Source of the DNA: Octadecabacter algicola
Lineage (GTDB): Bacteria; Pseudomonadota; Alphaproteobacteria; Rhodobacterales; Rhodobacteraceae
Length of the DNA stretch: 64,000 nucleotides
NCBI RefSeq assembly: GCF_021532625.1
Contig: NZ_JAKGAR010000001.1
Location: 124,001-188,000 of the forward strand
Direction: 5' to 3'
The notes under the pieces are model-generated. The model did no database searches and was not told the origin of the DNA. It saw only the letters and a list, made by a program, of their open reading frames with translations. Positions 8,172 to 17,324 of the stretch are shown one piece after another. A program made the position numbers and the translations under genes. Each line of letters begins with the position of its first letter. Position 1 is the stretch's first letter.

Positions 8172-9536
8172 TTATCGCGCCCCGAATACCTGTTCAACAA
8201 ATGCGTGGAGGTCGCGCATCTCGCGCAAATCCACCCCGCTGTCCCCACCACGTTTCGCACGCACTGGAGTAATTGCTGAGGTAAAACCAAGTTTTGACGC
8301 TTCTTTCAACCGATTTTCCGTCTGAGGGGCCGGACGAAGGGCCCCAGACAGGCTAATTTCGCCAAAAACAACACAGTCTTTGGGTAAAGCTGCATCTTCG
8401 CGGGCGGAAACTAACGCAGCGGCAACGGCCAAATCTGCGGCTGGTTCGGTCACGCGAAGCCCGCCAGCGACGTTCAGGTACACATCCAACCCCGTAAACG
8501 GCACCCCCGCACGAGATTCGAGCACCGCGAGGATCATCGCCAAACGGCTCCCATCCCAGCCAACAACCGTACGGCGCGGTTGACTGTGGGGGGAGGGCGC
8601 AACGAGTGCCTGAAATTCGCACAACACAGGCCGAGACCCTTCGATGCCCGCAAACACGGCAGACCCCGGGGCGGGCTGTCGTTCAGATAGGAACAGCGCC
8701 GAAGGATTCTTAACCTCGGCCAAGCCTTTGCCTGTCATTTCAAAGACGCCAATCTCATCGGCCGGACCAAAACGGTTCTTAACACTGCGAAGGATGCGGA
8801 ACTGGTGGCCGCGTTCGCCCTCAAAATAGAGAACCGTATCAACCATATGTTCCACCACACGCGGCCCAGCGATGGCGCCTTCTTTAGTGACATGGCCAAC
8901 CATAACGATGGCGATGCCATTGAGTTTGGCGAAGGTCGTCAATTCATGGGCGGCGGATCGAACTTGGCTGACAGAACCAGGCGCGGCTTCTACAGTATCC
9001 AGCCACATCGTCTGGATGGAATCGATGATAACGAAATCGGGCTTTTCGGTTTCTAATGTCGTCAGAATATCGCGCAGGTTGGTTTCTGACGCGAGTTTCA
9101 CAGGACTTTCAGTAAGCCCCAAACGCCGTGCGCGCATTTGTACTTGGCTGCGGGATTCCTCACCCGAGATATAGAGAACCTTCAGCCCATTGCGTGCGAA
9201 ACGTGCGGCGGCCTGCAACAGTAAAGTCGATTTGCCGATGCCCGGATCGCCGCCCACAAGAATAGCCGAGGCTTTGACCAAGCCACCGCCCAATGTGCGA
9301 TCCAGCTCTCCTACTCCTGAAAGAGTACGTGGTGGTTCGGCCTCTTCGGTGGCGAGATCGGTGAGGGGGATGGTCTTGCCCCGTGCTGCGCCCATCGCTT
9401 TTTTGCTGCGCGGGCCAGCGGACAGCGGCTTTACCTCTTCAATAGTGTTCCATTCGCCGCAGCCGTCACATTTGCCGGACCATTTGCTGGTTGAGGCATT
9501 ACATGCGGTACAAGTGAAGGTGGGTTCTTTAGCCAT
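8172..9536 (-). CDS. radA: DNA repair protein RadA
   Basis: RecA-like ATPase that promotes branch migration of recombination intermediates. Domains in the 454-residue product: N-terminal C4 zinc finger (CTAC and CDGC pairs in the first 30 residues), RecA core with Walker A GGDPGIGKST (about residue 95), the RadA-specific KNRFG motif (about residue 255), and a C-terminal Lon-protease-like domain that lacks the protease dyad. The ATG at 9536 is chosen; a GTG two codons upstream (9542) is in frame and neither has a clear Shine-Dalgarno. It is followed after 18 nt by cvpA. Confidence 0.95.
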   Translation of the reverse strand: MAKEPTFTCTACNASTSKWSGKCDGCGEWNTIEEVKPLSAGPRSKKAMGAARGKTIPLTDLATEEAEPPRTLSGVGELDRTLGGGLVKASAILVGGDPGIGKSTLLLQAAARFARNGLKVLYISGEESRSQVQMRARRLGLTESPVKLASETNLRDILTTLETEKPDFVIIDSIQTMWLDTVEAAPGSVSQVRSAAHELTTFAKLNGIAIVMVGHVTKEGAIAGPRVVEHMVDTVLYFEGERGHQFRILRSVKNRFGPADEIGVFEMTGKGLAEVKNPSALFLSERQPAPGSAVFAGIEGSRPVLCEFQALVAPSPHSQPRRTVVGWDGSRLAMILAVLESRAGVPFTGLDVYLNVAGGLRVTEPAADLAVAAALVSAREDAALPKDCVVFGEISLSGALRPAPQTENRLKEASKLGFTSAITPVRAKRGGDSGVDLREMRDLHAFVEQVFGAR

Positions 9537-9584
9537 GTTCACGTTTTATTCTAATGCGCGCGCAATGCAAGAGGCCCGTTCCTC

Positions 9585-10541
9585 TTAGCCGGCGTTCGTT
9601 GTCCGCAAAAATTCAAGAACTGTCGGAGAGGTGAGGGCGACTAAGTGCCTGTTTCCTGCATCCCTCACGTCAGATAGATCGACCACGCGGAACCCAAGTC
9701 CCTCGTAGGTTTCGATCTCATCCACATCTGCGCCCACACGATTGCTTGTTTGGGCCAGCCTGGCCGAGACGAACAGTGCTGGATCGCGGCCAGAAACCAC
9801 CAGTAAAGAATTTTCAGGGAGCGGCGAGATATCGGCGACCTGCGAATTAAAGACTTCGGGTGCGATGTCTGGCTGCAAAAGAACCAAACCATCCAACACA
9901 ACAGGGCGGTTCTGAAGGCGCATTCGTACAAGGGCTTCCATCGCGAGCATGCATCCAAGAGAGTGGGCCACAACGGTGATTTGCCCGTTCCAAACGCGGT
10001 CTAGCCTAATGAACAACTCCTCAAGCGCGGACCGCGATTGCAGGGCGCTGTCTCGGTCGAACAGATAGCCGCTGGCAGATGCCCGTGATGGCCAAACAAA
10101 CGCCAGTTGCGGCCCTCTAAGGTTTGTATCAGTAGCCATCTGTGCGTGGCGGTAGACAGCCTCGGCGGAGGTGTTGTTGAACCCGTGAACCCAAACGACC
10201 AAAGGATCGCCCTGTGACGGTCCAAGCGCCGCCCGAAGTTCCGCATCCGACGAGACCTGAGTTTGCTGAGACAATGTAAATGCATTCGGCCCTTCAACCG
10301 GCACTTCGCCGGGTGCGCGGTCACGCGGGACGGCAATGCCAAGGTCAAAGAAATTCAAACCATCAACGCGGTCGGTTGCATCAAATGTTGCCCGATTTGT
10401 CGCCATCAAAATCCTTTGGGTGTCCGTAACGGCGCCAATGATCGGTGCTGTGAATAAGCCCCGAGGCGCGCAGCCCGCCATCAAAGCAGCTGTGCTGGTG
10501 CCTAAAAAGGCGCGGCGACTAAAGGAAGTGGCGGTGTTCAC
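9585..10541 (-). CDS. Tat-exported lipoprotein, alpha/beta hydrolase (DUF900-type)
   Basis: A 318-residue serine hydrolase candidate. The N-terminus reads SRRAFLGTS followed by a hydrophobic stretch and LMAGC, so it carries both a twin-arginine motif and a lipobox, suggesting export by Tat and lipid anchoring. The hydrolase core includes a VWVHGFNN segment (oxyanion region) and the nucleophile elbow VAHSLGC, matching the DUF900/VirJ-like group. I choose the GTG at 10541: it overlaps the stop of the upstream pqiA-like gene (GTGA) and puts the Tat motif within ten residues of the N-terminus, whereas the longer frame to 10628 lies inside that gene. Substrate unknown. Confidence 0.82.
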   Translation of the reverse strand: MNTATSFSRRAFLGTSTAALMAGCAPRGLFTAPIIGAVTDTQRILMATNRATFDATDRVDGLNFFDLGIAVPRDRAPGEVPVEGPNAFTLSQQTQVSSDAELRAALGPSQGDPLVVWVHGFNNTSAEAVYRHAQMATDTNLRGPQLAFVWPSRASASGYLFDRDSALQSRSALEELFIRLDRVWNGQITVVAHSLGCMLAMEALVRMRLQNRPVVLDGLVLLQPDIAPEVFNSQVADISPLPENSLLVVSGRDPALFVSARLAQTSNRVGADVDEIETYEGLGFRVVDLSDVRDAGNRHLVALTSPTVLEFLRTTNAG

Positions 10542-10990
10542 GGTGTGGTTTTCTTTATGTGGCGTATCGTGAGGATTGAGACAAGAATTGACGCAAGGAC
10601 GCAGCCTGTAAATAGATAAAGGCCCCATCCGCCTTCAACGGTTACACGACCCGCGCCTTTGACCACAACAACATACAGGGCGATCAGGAAAATGTCGGCC
10701 ATTGCCAGCTTACCCAGATAGCCAAGAACGGGCAGAACCTGTGCCTTGAGCAAATCAAAATGCACCAAGGCAAGGCCGATGGTTTTTAAGTAAGGGGCGA
10801 AAACGGCAAAGGCTGTGACGATTAATGCCAGAAAGACGTCGCTGCCCCAAAGGCTTTGCAGGCCCGAAATGACCGATATTTCGTCCATACCAAAGATCGG
10901 CAAAAGGGCCGCCCGCAAGAGGGGAGCGAACCAAGCGATCGGGAACAAGATCAGTAGCGATAGGTTAGCAATGCGAAGTGCGTTGAGCAT
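10538..10990 (-). CDS. PqiA-like (paraquat-inducible protein A) membrane protein
   Basis: A 150-residue protein with four predicted membrane helices that matches one PqiA domain: the pattern near the N-terminus with a long loop before TM2, and KLAMADIFLIALYVVVVK, which corresponds to the conserved W/L-SM-x-D-x-F motif of PqiA. PqiA proteins partner with MCE-domain PqiB in lipid transport across the envelope, but no PqiB/MCE gene is nearby. The ATG at 10990 has GAGGA nine bases upstream. Its stop overlaps the start of the hydrolase gene, so the two are likely co-translated. Confidence 0.75.
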   Translation of the reverse strand: MLNALRIANLSLLILFPIAWFAPLLRAALLPIFGMDEISVISGLQSLWGSDVFLALIVTAFAVFAPYLKTIGLALVHFDLLKAQVLPVLGYLGKLAMADIFLIALYVVVVKGAGRVTVEGGWGLYLFTGCVLASILVSILTIRHIKKTTP

Positions 10991-11072
10991 CAAGTAGTCC
11001 TCGTTTCATGAGGACTATGTGGCGACCAAAGCGGGCCACCACAAGGTGTTACTGCTAGGGGGAAAGGTCGGA

Positions 11073-11855
11073 TTATTCAGCAGCGGGCTTTTGTGACAGC
11101 TTTACGATCTCGGCGCTTTCCTTGCCCAAGGTGTAACCAAGAGACGGCAAAGTTGCCTCAAGCTGTTCTTCCAACTGGCTCAACTGGCTGGCGACAACGC
11201 TTTCTTCCAGTTCCACCTGTTGGGACCATTTGCGAATGTCGCGCAGCGCGTGGTGCGCTTCGACGATCAAGGATTGCTGACGCTCTGCTTCTTCTTGGCG
11301 CTGTGTCAGGAATGTCTTCGCGCGCATGACCTTTTCATCGCTGTAGACATCAGCCAATTCACGGGATTGCTGGGACATTTGTGCGGCCAGTTCCAGAACA
11401 GATGGTTCCAGACGGTCTAGGTCAGGGTGGTCTCGAAGGTAGGACAGGCGTTCACGCACAGCGTCAAACTCACTGCTCATGGTGAAAACACCGGAACGAT
11501 CTGCTGTATGGCAAAGGTGATAAGCGCGCGCGACATCTTCCATGCTGAGTTTGAAGTTCCGGTGGGAACGTTCAAGCGACATGATACGGCCTGCGCTGGG
11601 CATGAAAAAGAACAGTGACGCGAGGATGACTGTCAATACGATCTGCGTGATCAAACCAGCGTTCGGCACTGAGTACTCACCAAAGACTGCCGTGAAGGTC
11701 AGCCAAGGAGCCAAACCAAACGCGCAAGCCAACGTATACGCGACCGCAGTCAGACCGATCAGAGCGATCAAGGTCATTGAAACAAAATGAAGACCACGGT
11801 GGCTACGTGCCACCAAAGACAGATCGGACACATTCACCCCCAAGTTGTGATGCAC
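11073..11855 (-). CDS. Conserved membrane-anchored coiled-coil protein (often labelled DNA repair protein)
   Basis: A 260-residue protein with two membrane helices near the N-terminus (about residues 25-47 and 65-87), then a long alpha-helical, probably coiled-coil region (about 95-245) rich in Glu, Gln and Leu. From memory, close relatives in Rhodobacteraceae are auto-annotated as DNA repair protein; nothing in the sequence supports a nuclease or ATPase, so I would not adopt that name. The most conserved-looking part is RIMSLERSHRNFKLSMEDVARAYH. The start is uncertain: a GTG at 11855 has no Shine-Dalgarno, and an in-frame GTG at 11831 follows a GGGGG tract. The 267 bp upstream (11856-12122) hold nothing I recognise. 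Confidence 0.6.
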   Translation of the reverse strand: MHHNLGVNVSDLSLVARSHRGLHFVSMTLIALIGLTAVAYTLACAFGLAPWLTFTAVFGEYSVPNAGLITQIVLTVILASLFFFMPSAGRIMSLERSHRNFKLSMEDVARAYHLCHTADRSGVFTMSSEFDAVRERLSYLRDHPDLDRLEPSVLELAAQMSQQSRELADVYSDEKVMRAKTFLTQRQEEAERQQSLIVEAHHALRDIRKWSQQVELEESVVASQLSQLEEQLEATLPSLGYTLGKESAEIVKLSQKPAAE

Positions 11856-12122
11856 AAAAAAACGTTAACCCATCTTAGGCGGTTTCCTGCCGAGGTCCCA
11901 AGGGGAAATTACCCAAAAAAGCAGCATGGTAAGGAAAACCGGAACAATAACAGGCAATTGGCCGGATTGTTTGAGGATATAGAGATATTTTGATGATGCG
12001 TGCTTGTTTTCCGCTTCCTTTATCTGGGGCGGAAACTTTGCATCGGGTCGATATCAAGCCTGATCTTCGAAATGTAGTGTTTGTTCTGGTGCCGCACACA
12101 GTGTTGCGATTCGGATGGGCTC

Positions 12123-12329
12123 CTACAGACTAAAATTAGTTTGCGATAAGGCCGAATACATTGAGGCGGCCGCGATCACCAGAAGGACGCCTATAACCAT
12201 CAAAATGGCAGGCCAAACGCGCGGTTTTTTTGAGGGATTCCAGAACTGTCCCACAAGCCCAATGAGCAACAGAACTCCGCCAAGGGGTGCGCCACCGAAG
12301 GCAATAACAACAGCGATCATTAGGTCCAT
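12123..12329 (-). CDS. Small two-helix membrane protein downstream of mlaF
   Basis: A 68-residue protein with two hydrophobic helices (about residues 3-27 and 39-60) separated by a short basic loop (NPSKKPR). The ATG at 12329 is preceded by GAGGTGG at good spacing, which rules out the longer frame reading back into mlaF. It starts 16 nt after the mlaF stop and is the last gene of the dnaB-alr-mlaE-mlaF run. No family recognised; its position suggests an accessory role in the lipid transporter, which is only inference. Confidence 0.65.
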   Translation of the reverse strand: MDLMIAVVIAFGGAPLGGVLLLIGLVGQFWNPSKKPRVWPAILMVIGVLLVIAAASMYSALSQTNFSL

Positions 12330-12345
12330 TATTCCACCTCTTCGG

Positions 12346-13092
12346 TTAGCGGACGGCTTCGATCGGACCTTCTGCGCGTCCATGGATGAATTGATCCACA
12401 TAGGGATCATTGGATTCGTCCATGTCGCCCACTGGGCCGCTCCAGCGGATTTTGCCAGCGTGGAGCATGGCGACCTTATCTGCAATCGCACGAACGGATG
12501 TCATGTCATGGGTGATGGTGATGGCCGTTGCGCCCATTTCCGTTACGATTTCACGGATCAGATCATTGATGACGCCAGACATGATTGGATCAAGTCCGGT
12601 CGTTGGTTCATCGAAAAAGATGATCTCGGGCTCGGCCGCGATTGCGCGTGCCAGACCGACGCGCTTTTGCATGCCGCCAGATAGTTCGGCGGGCAGGCGG
12701 TCGGCAACATCTTCTGTCAGCCCAACGCGGCGCAGTTTTTCAATAGCGATTGCGCGGGCTTCGTCTTTTGGTTTCTTTAGCGACCCACGCAAAAGGCGGA
12801 AGGCGACGTTTTGCCAAACGGGAAGACTGTCAAACAGCGCAGCACCCTGAAACAGCATTCCAAAGCGCGCCAAGAACGCATCGCGGTCGCCTTTGTTCAC
12901 ATCCTTACCGTCTACAGTGATGGTCCCGCTGTCCGGTTGAACAAGACCCAGTACAGATTTGATAAGAACAGATTTTCCGGTGCCAGAGCCACCGATCACA
13001 ACCATGCTTTCGCCCTTGGGGACGTGCAAGCTTGCACCGCGGAGAACTGCGTTACTGCCAAAAGACTTATGGAGGTTTTCAATCGTAATCAT
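12346..13092 (-). CDS. mlaF: MlaF-type ABC transporter ATP-binding protein
   Basis: ATPase of an MCE/Mla-type phospholipid transporter, 248 aa. Walker A GGSGTGKSVLIKSV (about residues 34-47), signature LSGGMQKRVGLARA (about 140-153), Walker B EIIFFDEPTTGLDP and the switch His in ITITHDM are all present. The GMQKR form of the signature and the FLARFGMLFQGAALFDSL Q-loop region are characteristic of the MlaF/Ttg2A group. The start overlaps the mlaE stop by 4 nt. The periplasmic partners MlaD, MlaC and MlaB are not encoded in this window. Confidence 0.92.
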   Translation of the reverse strand: MITIENLHKSFGSNAVLRGASLHVPKGESMVVIGGSGTGKSVLIKSVLGLVQPDSGTITVDGKDVNKGDRDAFLARFGMLFQGAALFDSLPVWQNVAFRLLRGSLKKPKDEARAIAIEKLRRVGLTEDVADRLPAELSGGMQKRVGLARAIAAEPEIIFFDEPTTGLDPIMSGVINDLIREIVTEMGATAITITHDMTSVRAIADKVAMLHAGKIRWSGPVGDMDESNDPYVDQFIHGRAEGPIEAVR

Positions 13093-13877
13093 GCTGAGAA
13101 AAACGCCTCAGTCAGGAGGAAGTTGGCGGCGAGTATCAGGATCGCCGCCGCAACAACGGACGACTTTGTTGCGCGGCCAACGCCCATCGCTCCGCGCTCA
13201 GAATTCATGCCGTAGTAGCATCCCATAAGGGCGGCGATGAACCCAAACACAGCTCCTTTTGCCAAAGATGAGATAACATCCAAGGGTTCTAGGAAATCGG
13301 CGGTGTTTTGTAGGTAAGCGGCTGCATTAAAACCAAGTCGTCCGGTCCCGACAAGATACCCACCATAAATACCCACGATATCGCCGACACCAACAAGCAG
13401 CGGCATCACCAAGGTTGCCGCCAGAACGCGGGGCAGGGTCAGGTACTTCATCGGGTGGGTCGAAAGTGTCACCAAAGCGTCAATCTGTTCAGTCACTTTC
13501 ATGGTCGCAATTTCTGCGGCAATCGATGACGTCACGCGCGCCGCGATCATCAGCCCGACCAAAACAGGGCCAAGTTCGCGCACCATGCCGATGGCGACGA
13601 TCTGCGGTACGACTGCTTCGGCACTAAAACGGGCGCTGCCCGCGTAGATTTGTAGGGCTAAGGCACCACCGGTGAATAGGGCGGTCAGCCCAACGACCGG
13701 TAAGGAGAAGTAACCGATCTGCAAGAGGGCATGGGCAAACTCACGACCGTAGAATGGCGGACGAACCAAATGGCTGATGGTTTGGCCGGTAAAAACACCC
13801 AACCGTCCGACGGATGCTAGAACCCCAAGAAACGCCGCCCCTAGGGATGCCAGAAATGAGGACACGGGAGCGATCAT
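13089..13877 (-). CDS. mlaE: MlaE-family ABC transporter permease
   Basis: Inner-membrane permease for lipid transport between the membranes, 262 aa with five to six predicted helices. Family features include [17 protein letters not shown] and the [27 protein letters not shown] block followed by [18 protein letters not shown], the strongest signature of the MlaE family. It overlaps alr upstream and mlaF downstream by 4 nt each, so alr, mlaE and mlaF are translationally coupled. That an alanine racemase and a lipid transporter are coupled is a conserved roseobacter arrangement as I recall it, not an obvious pathway link. Confidence 0.92.
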   Translation of the reverse strand: MIAPVSSFLASLGAAFLGVLASVGRLGVFTGQTISHLVRPPFYGREFAHALLQIGYFSLPVVGLTALFTGGALALQIYAGSARFSAEAVVPQIVAIGMVRELGPVLVGLMIAARVTSSIAAEIATMKVTEQIDALVTLSTHPMKYLTLPRVLAATLVMPLLVGVGDIVGIYGGYLVGTGRLGFNAAAYLQNTADFLEPLDVISSLAKGAVFGFIAALMGCYYGMNSERGAMGVGRATKSSVVAAAILILAANFLLTEAFFSA

Positions 13878-14911
13878 CCGCCTGCATACCGACGCGCATA
13901 GCGCGACCCGAGAGAGGTCAGGATTTCATAGCCAATTGTATCCGCTTTAGCGGCCAAGGCATCGACTGTTTGATCGGGGCCCAAAACAGACAGCGAGCCA
14001 GGCAATTCGGGCAGGTCCGTCACATCAACGGTGATCAAATCCATAGACACGCGCCCAACGACAGGCACGGATTGGCTACCGTGCCACAGGTTAACACCTG
14101 CGGATAGCGCGCGATGTAGCCCATCTGCATAACCGCCTGAAACGGTTGCTATTTTGGAAGGACGTTTTGCGGTCCATGCATTGCCATAGCCAACGGTTTC
14201 GCCCACTTCGAGTTCACGAATTTGGATTACCGGCAAGTCCAGGTAGGCCACGGGCTGCGCATCCGCGAATGGCATGCCGCCATAAAGGCCGACACCGGGG
14301 CGGGTCAGATCGAAATGGTATTCGGGCCCCAGAAGGATACCCCCCGTCGCAGCCAAAGATCGCGGAACCGAAATACCGTCCGTCATCAGGTGAAACTGTT
14401 CAAGTTGCTGGCGGTTCATCGGGTGGTCCGGCTCATCGGCGCAGGCCAGATGGGACATTACAAGGCGGCAGTTTTGAGCCAAAGCAATTTCGGCCACGCT
14501 CGCCCATTCGCCAATCTCAAGGCCAAGGCGGTTCATCCCAGTATCGAGTTGAACCCCAAACGGATGCTCGGGAAGGGCTTCTAGGTGGCGGGTCAACTGG
14601 CCGACGGTATTGCACATCGGTGTCAGGACCATATCGGCGATCATATCTGTATCACCGCGCATGTGGCCCGAGAACACACAGATTTCCACATTTGGACCAA
14701 GGGCTTGGCGTAGTTCTACGCCTTCTTCGGCGACGGCTACGAAAAACCGTTTCACGCCGGCTTTAGCAAGCGCGCGGGCGACTTTACCCGCGCCGAGACC
14801 ATAACCATCGGCCTTTACGACAGCGCATGTTTCAACGTCTGTCATTGCATCCAGCGCGCGCCAATTTGTGGCGAGCGCGTCTAAATCAACTGATAAGAAA
14901 CCTGTACTCAT
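13874..14911 (-). CDS. alr: Alanine racemase
   Basis: PLP enzyme making D-alanine for peptidoglycan. The 345-residue protein has the PLP-binding Lys in [18 protein letters not shown] (about residue 34) and the second catalytic base, a Tyr, in VGYGNAWTA (about residue 240). Both halves of the active site are therefore present, with the TIM barrel followed by the beta-rich C-terminal domain. It follows dnaB after 42 nt and overlaps mlaE. Confidence 0.95.
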   Translation of the reverse strand: MSTGFLSVDLDALATNWRALDAMTDVETCAVVKADGYGLGAGKVARALAKAGVKRFFVAVAEEGVELRQALGPNVEICVFSGHMRGDTDMIADMVLTPMCNTVGQLTRHLEALPEHPFGVQLDTGMNRLGLEIGEWASVAEIALAQNCRLVMSHLACADEPDHPMNRQQLEQFHLMTDGISVPRSLAATGGILLGPEYHFDLTRPGVGLYGGMPFADAQPVAYLDLPVIQIRELEVGETVGYGNAWTAKRPSKIATVSGGYADGLHRALSAGVNLWHGSQSVPVVGRVSMDLITVDVTDLPELPGSLSVLGPDQTVDALAAKADTIGYEILTSLGSRYARRYAGG

Positions 14912-14953
14912 TGCGGTGTTGTGCCAGCCTGTGCGTTGAGGGGCAAGCCGCCT

Positions 14954-16441
14954 TTAGAATTCTTGATCGCCGTTCTGCTGCCAAGGTTTCACAAGGTTGC
15001 CAAAGCGGGTGAATTCCGGCGTGAACGACAGTTCCACGGTGCCAATTGGACCGTGACGCTGTTTACCGATGATGACTTCGGCTTTGCCGAAAAGATCGGA
15101 CATCTTCTGCTGCCAAGTGGCCATCGCCTCGAGGTTCGAATCCTCGGGCTTTTCGCGTTCGGTGTAATATTCACCACGATACACGAACATGACGACGTCG
15201 GCATCTTGCTCGATCGAACCGGATTCACGAAGGTCAGACAGTTGTGGGCGTTTATCTTCGCGGCTTTCAACCTGACGCGACAACTGAGACAGGGCGATAA
15301 CCGGGATGTTGAGTTCCTTGGCGATCGCCTTGAGACCCATGGAAATCTCACCGATTTCCTGAACACGGTTGTCGGACGTCCCGCGGACAAGCTGCAGGTA
15401 GTCGACGATCAACAGATCAAGGCCATGGGTCCGTTTCAGGCGGCGCGCACGGGCGGACAGTTGGCTGATCGGGATTGCAGCCGTGTCATCAATATAAAGA
15501 GGGCACGCCTCAAGGGATTTAGCGGCATCTACGAAGCGGCGAAATTCGCCTTCGGTCATGTCACCTTGGCGGATTTTATGGGACGAAATTTCTGATGCTT
15601 CCGCAAGAATACGACCAGCAAGCTGTTCCGCCGACATTTCGAGGGAGAAGAACCCGACAACACCGCCATCAACCGCACCTTCGCTTCCGTCCGTCAGAAG
15701 GCCCTTTTTATAGGCCTTGGCGACATTGTACGCGATATTGGTCGCAAGTGAGGTTTTCCCCATCGATGGACGACCCGCAAGGATCAACAAGTCAGACTTG
15801 TGCAAACCACCAAGCTTGTTGTCCAAATCGATAAGGTCCGTTGCAACACCGGCCAAACCGCCTTCGCGCTGGTAGGCGGAATTGGCGACGTTAACGGCTT
15901 CGGTGACGGCTTTAAGGAAAGATTGGAACCCTCCTTCGGAACTGCCTTGTTCGGCCAGTTTATAAAGGGCCTGTTCAGCCTCAACGATTTGCTCTTTCGG
16001 CTCGCTTGCGACGTCGACCTTTTTGGCCTTTGACGCAATGTCGTTGCCGACGGTGATCAATTCACGGCGTACGGCAAGGTCATAGATCATCTGCGCGTAG
16101 TCGCGGGCCGCAAAGGCAGAAATCGCAGCACCGGCAAGACGCGCAAGATAGGCGGGACCGCCGAGTTCTTTGAGGCCTTCATCGTCTTCGAGAAACGCCT
16201 TTAGCGTGACAGGGGACGCTAGGTTGTTTTTGGCGATACGTGCGGCAGCGGTTTCAAAGATACGTGCATGCACGGGGTCATAAAAATGGTCTGGGCCGAC
16301 AATAGACGCAACGCGATCAAAGATATCGTTGTTGGTCAGGATTGCGCCCAAAAGCTGCTGTTCGGCTTCGATAGAATGGGGGGCAGTATCAACGTTCGCT
16401 TCAGCGACGCCTGTTGCGTTGAATGTCGATACTTCGTTCAT
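14954..16441 (-). CDS. dnaB: Replicative DNA helicase DnaB
   Basis: Hexameric helicase that unwinds the fork, 495 aa from the chosen ATG. The N-terminal domain begins with SIEAEQQLLGAIL; the RecA-like C-terminal domain has Walker A AGRPSMGKTSLATN (about residue 212), the VDYLQL strand with the DnaB-specific Asp, and SQLSRQVESREDKRPQLSDLRESG motifs H3/H4 near residue 390. No intein interrupts it. The ATG at 16441 has GGGG about eight bases upstream; an in-frame start at 16483 would add 14 unconserved residues. Downstream genes alr, mlaE and mlaF follow closely. Confidence 0.97.
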   Translation of the reverse strand: MNEVSTFNATGVAEANVDTAPHSIEAEQQLLGAILTNNDIFDRVASIVGPDHFYDPVHARIFETAAARIAKNNLASPVTLKAFLEDDEGLKELGGPAYLARLAGAAISAFAARDYAQMIYDLAVRRELITVGNDIASKAKKVDVASEPKEQIVEAEQALYKLAEQGSSEGGFQSFLKAVTEAVNVANSAYQREGGLAGVATDLIDLDNKLGGLHKSDLLILAGRPSMGKTSLATNIAYNVAKAYKKGLLTDGSEGAVDGGVVGFFSLEMSAEQLAGRILAEASEISSHKIRQGDMTEGEFRRFVDAAKSLEACPLYIDDTAAIPISQLSARARRLKRTHGLDLLIVDYLQLVRGTSDNRVQEIGEISMGLKAIAKELNIPVIALSQLSRQVESREDKRPQLSDLRESGSIEQDADVVMFVYRGEYYTEREKPEDSNLEAMATWQQKMSDLFGKAEVIIGKQRHGPIGTVELSFTPEFTRFGNLVKPWQQNGDQEF

Positions 16442-16483
16442 TTGAGTGCCCCTTGATCGCGCGTCCCACCGCTGCGCTGTCAT

Positions 16484-16519
16484 ACAAAATCAGCCTCAAC
16501 GAGGCAAATTGTATAACCT
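16484..16519. other. Dyad in the dnaB upstream region
   Basis: A short perfect stem GCCTC / GAGGC (3-nt loop AAC) with outer arms ATACAA / TTGTAT that can extend it through internal mismatches. It begins about 43 nt upstream of the dnaB start. It may be part of the dnaB promoter/leader or of a structured RNA with the two hairpins at 16549-16615. Confidence 0.35.
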
Positions 16520-16527
16520 GTGGATAG
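16519..16527. promoter_or_regulatory. DnaA-box-like 9-mer upstream of dnaB
   Basis: TGTGGATAG matches the DnaA box TTATCCACA (read on the other strand) at eight of nine bases. A single near-match 78 nt upstream of a replication gene could be a DnaA regulatory site, but one 9-mer is weak evidence. Confidence 0.3.
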
Positions 16528-16548
16528 GTCGCTGCGCGAAAGTGTGCC

Positions 16549-16591
16549 ACAACATACAGCAGTTTGATAGGGTGCTGCTGCTGTATGTTGT
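16549..16591. other. 14-bp perfect hairpin between pyrE and dnaB
   Basis: Perfect inverted repeat: arms ACAACATACAGCAG (16549-16562) and CTGCTGTATGTTGT (16578-16591) around a 15-nt loop. It lies 39 nt after the pyrE stop on the - strand. It has no T-run on either side and is the longest perfect stem in the window. See the adjacent hairpin at 16594-16615. Confidence 0.7.
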
Positions 16592-16593
16592 AG

Positions 16594-16624
16594 CGAATGG
16601 GTCGAAACCCATTCGGATTATTTT
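16594..16624. terminator. Hairpin with T-rich tail on the + strand, pyrE/dnaB gap
   Basis: Perfect 9-bp stem CGAATGGGT / ACCCATTCG with tetraloop CGAA (16594-16615). The T-rich tail (GATTATTTTATA) is on the + strand, whereas pyrE and dnaB are both on the - strand; on the - strand it is followed by the 16549-16591 hairpin. It may still help end the pyrE transcript, or it may end an unannotated + strand RNA. Confidence 0.5.
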
Positions 16625-16630
16625 ATATGT

Positions 16631-17305
16631 TTACGCGTGGGCCGCTGACCAACCTGCTGGATCGCGCAGGTAGGCTTCGACTTCGGTCAGTGTTTCAGCG
16701 TCAAAGGATTCGGATGCCTTGGCTTCCGCCAGAACGTCCCACCATGTGCACAAGCTGATGAGCTGAACGCCATGTTCGCCCAAGGTTTGTTCGACACCTT
16801 CAAAGATACCGTAGTAAAAGATGACGGCGGTCGCATTACAGGTCGCACCGGTTTCGCGGATCGCGTCTACGAAAGACAACTTGCTGCCGCCGTCAGTCGT
16901 AAGGTCTTCGACCAGCAGCACGCGTTGGCCTTCAGTCATCACGCCCTCGATGCGGGCGTTGCGGCCGTAGCCTTTGGGCTTTTTGCGAACGTAGGTCATT
17001 GGCAATGCAAGGCGTTCTGCCATCAAAGCACTGAACGGGATGCCAGCGGTTTCCCCGCCTGCGATATTGTCAAACGCTTCGAACCCGACTTCGCGCATGG
17101 TCGTCACGGCCAGAAAATCCATCAAAGTGCTGCGGATACGCGGGAAGGAAATCAGTTTACGGCAATCCACATACGTCGGAGCCTTCTTGCCGGACGCATG
17201 TGTAAAAGGCTCGGTTGCGTTGAAATCGATCGCACCGATTTCGATCAGCATACGTGCCGACAGGCGGGCGATTTCGGCTTTGTCAGGAAAAGACGTAGGG
17301 ATCAT
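16631..17305 (-). CDS. pyrE: Orotate phosphoribosyltransferase
   Basis: Joins orotate to PRPP in de novo pyrimidine synthesis. The 224-residue protein has the PRPP-binding signature [14 protein letters not shown] (about residues 131-144), [13 protein letters not shown] containing the loop Lys residues, and the N-terminal [19 protein letters not shown] chose the ATG at 17305 since the upstream extension to 17419 lies largely in pyrC. It is 19 nt downstream of pyrC, so pyrC-pyrE form an operon. OPRTase of this longer type with a C-terminal helical tail is common in alphaproteobacteria. Confidence 0.95.
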   Translation of the reverse strand: MIPTSFPDKAEIARLSARMLIEIGAIDFNATEPFTHASGKKAPTYVDCRKLISFPRIRSTLMDFLAVTTMREVGFEAFDNIAGGETAGIPFSALMAERLALPMTYVRKKPKGYGRNARIEGVMTEGQRVLLVEDLTTDGGSKLSFVDAIRETGATCNATAVIFYYGIFEGVEQTLGEHGVQLISLCTWWDVLAEAKASESFDAETLTEVEAYLRDPAGWSAAHA

Positions 17306-17324
17306 GGTTCTCTTTCGGTTTAGG

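Noticed and set aside
16541-16575. Sigma-54 promoter (GG-N10-GC) on the - strand near dnaB
   Set aside because: The GTGGCAC match is followed by CG instead of GC at the required spacing.
16442-16630. Replication origin near dnaB
   Set aside because: Only one DnaA-box-like 9-mer, no cluster, no AT-rich unwinding region, and no origin-linked genes such as dnaA, parA or hemE.
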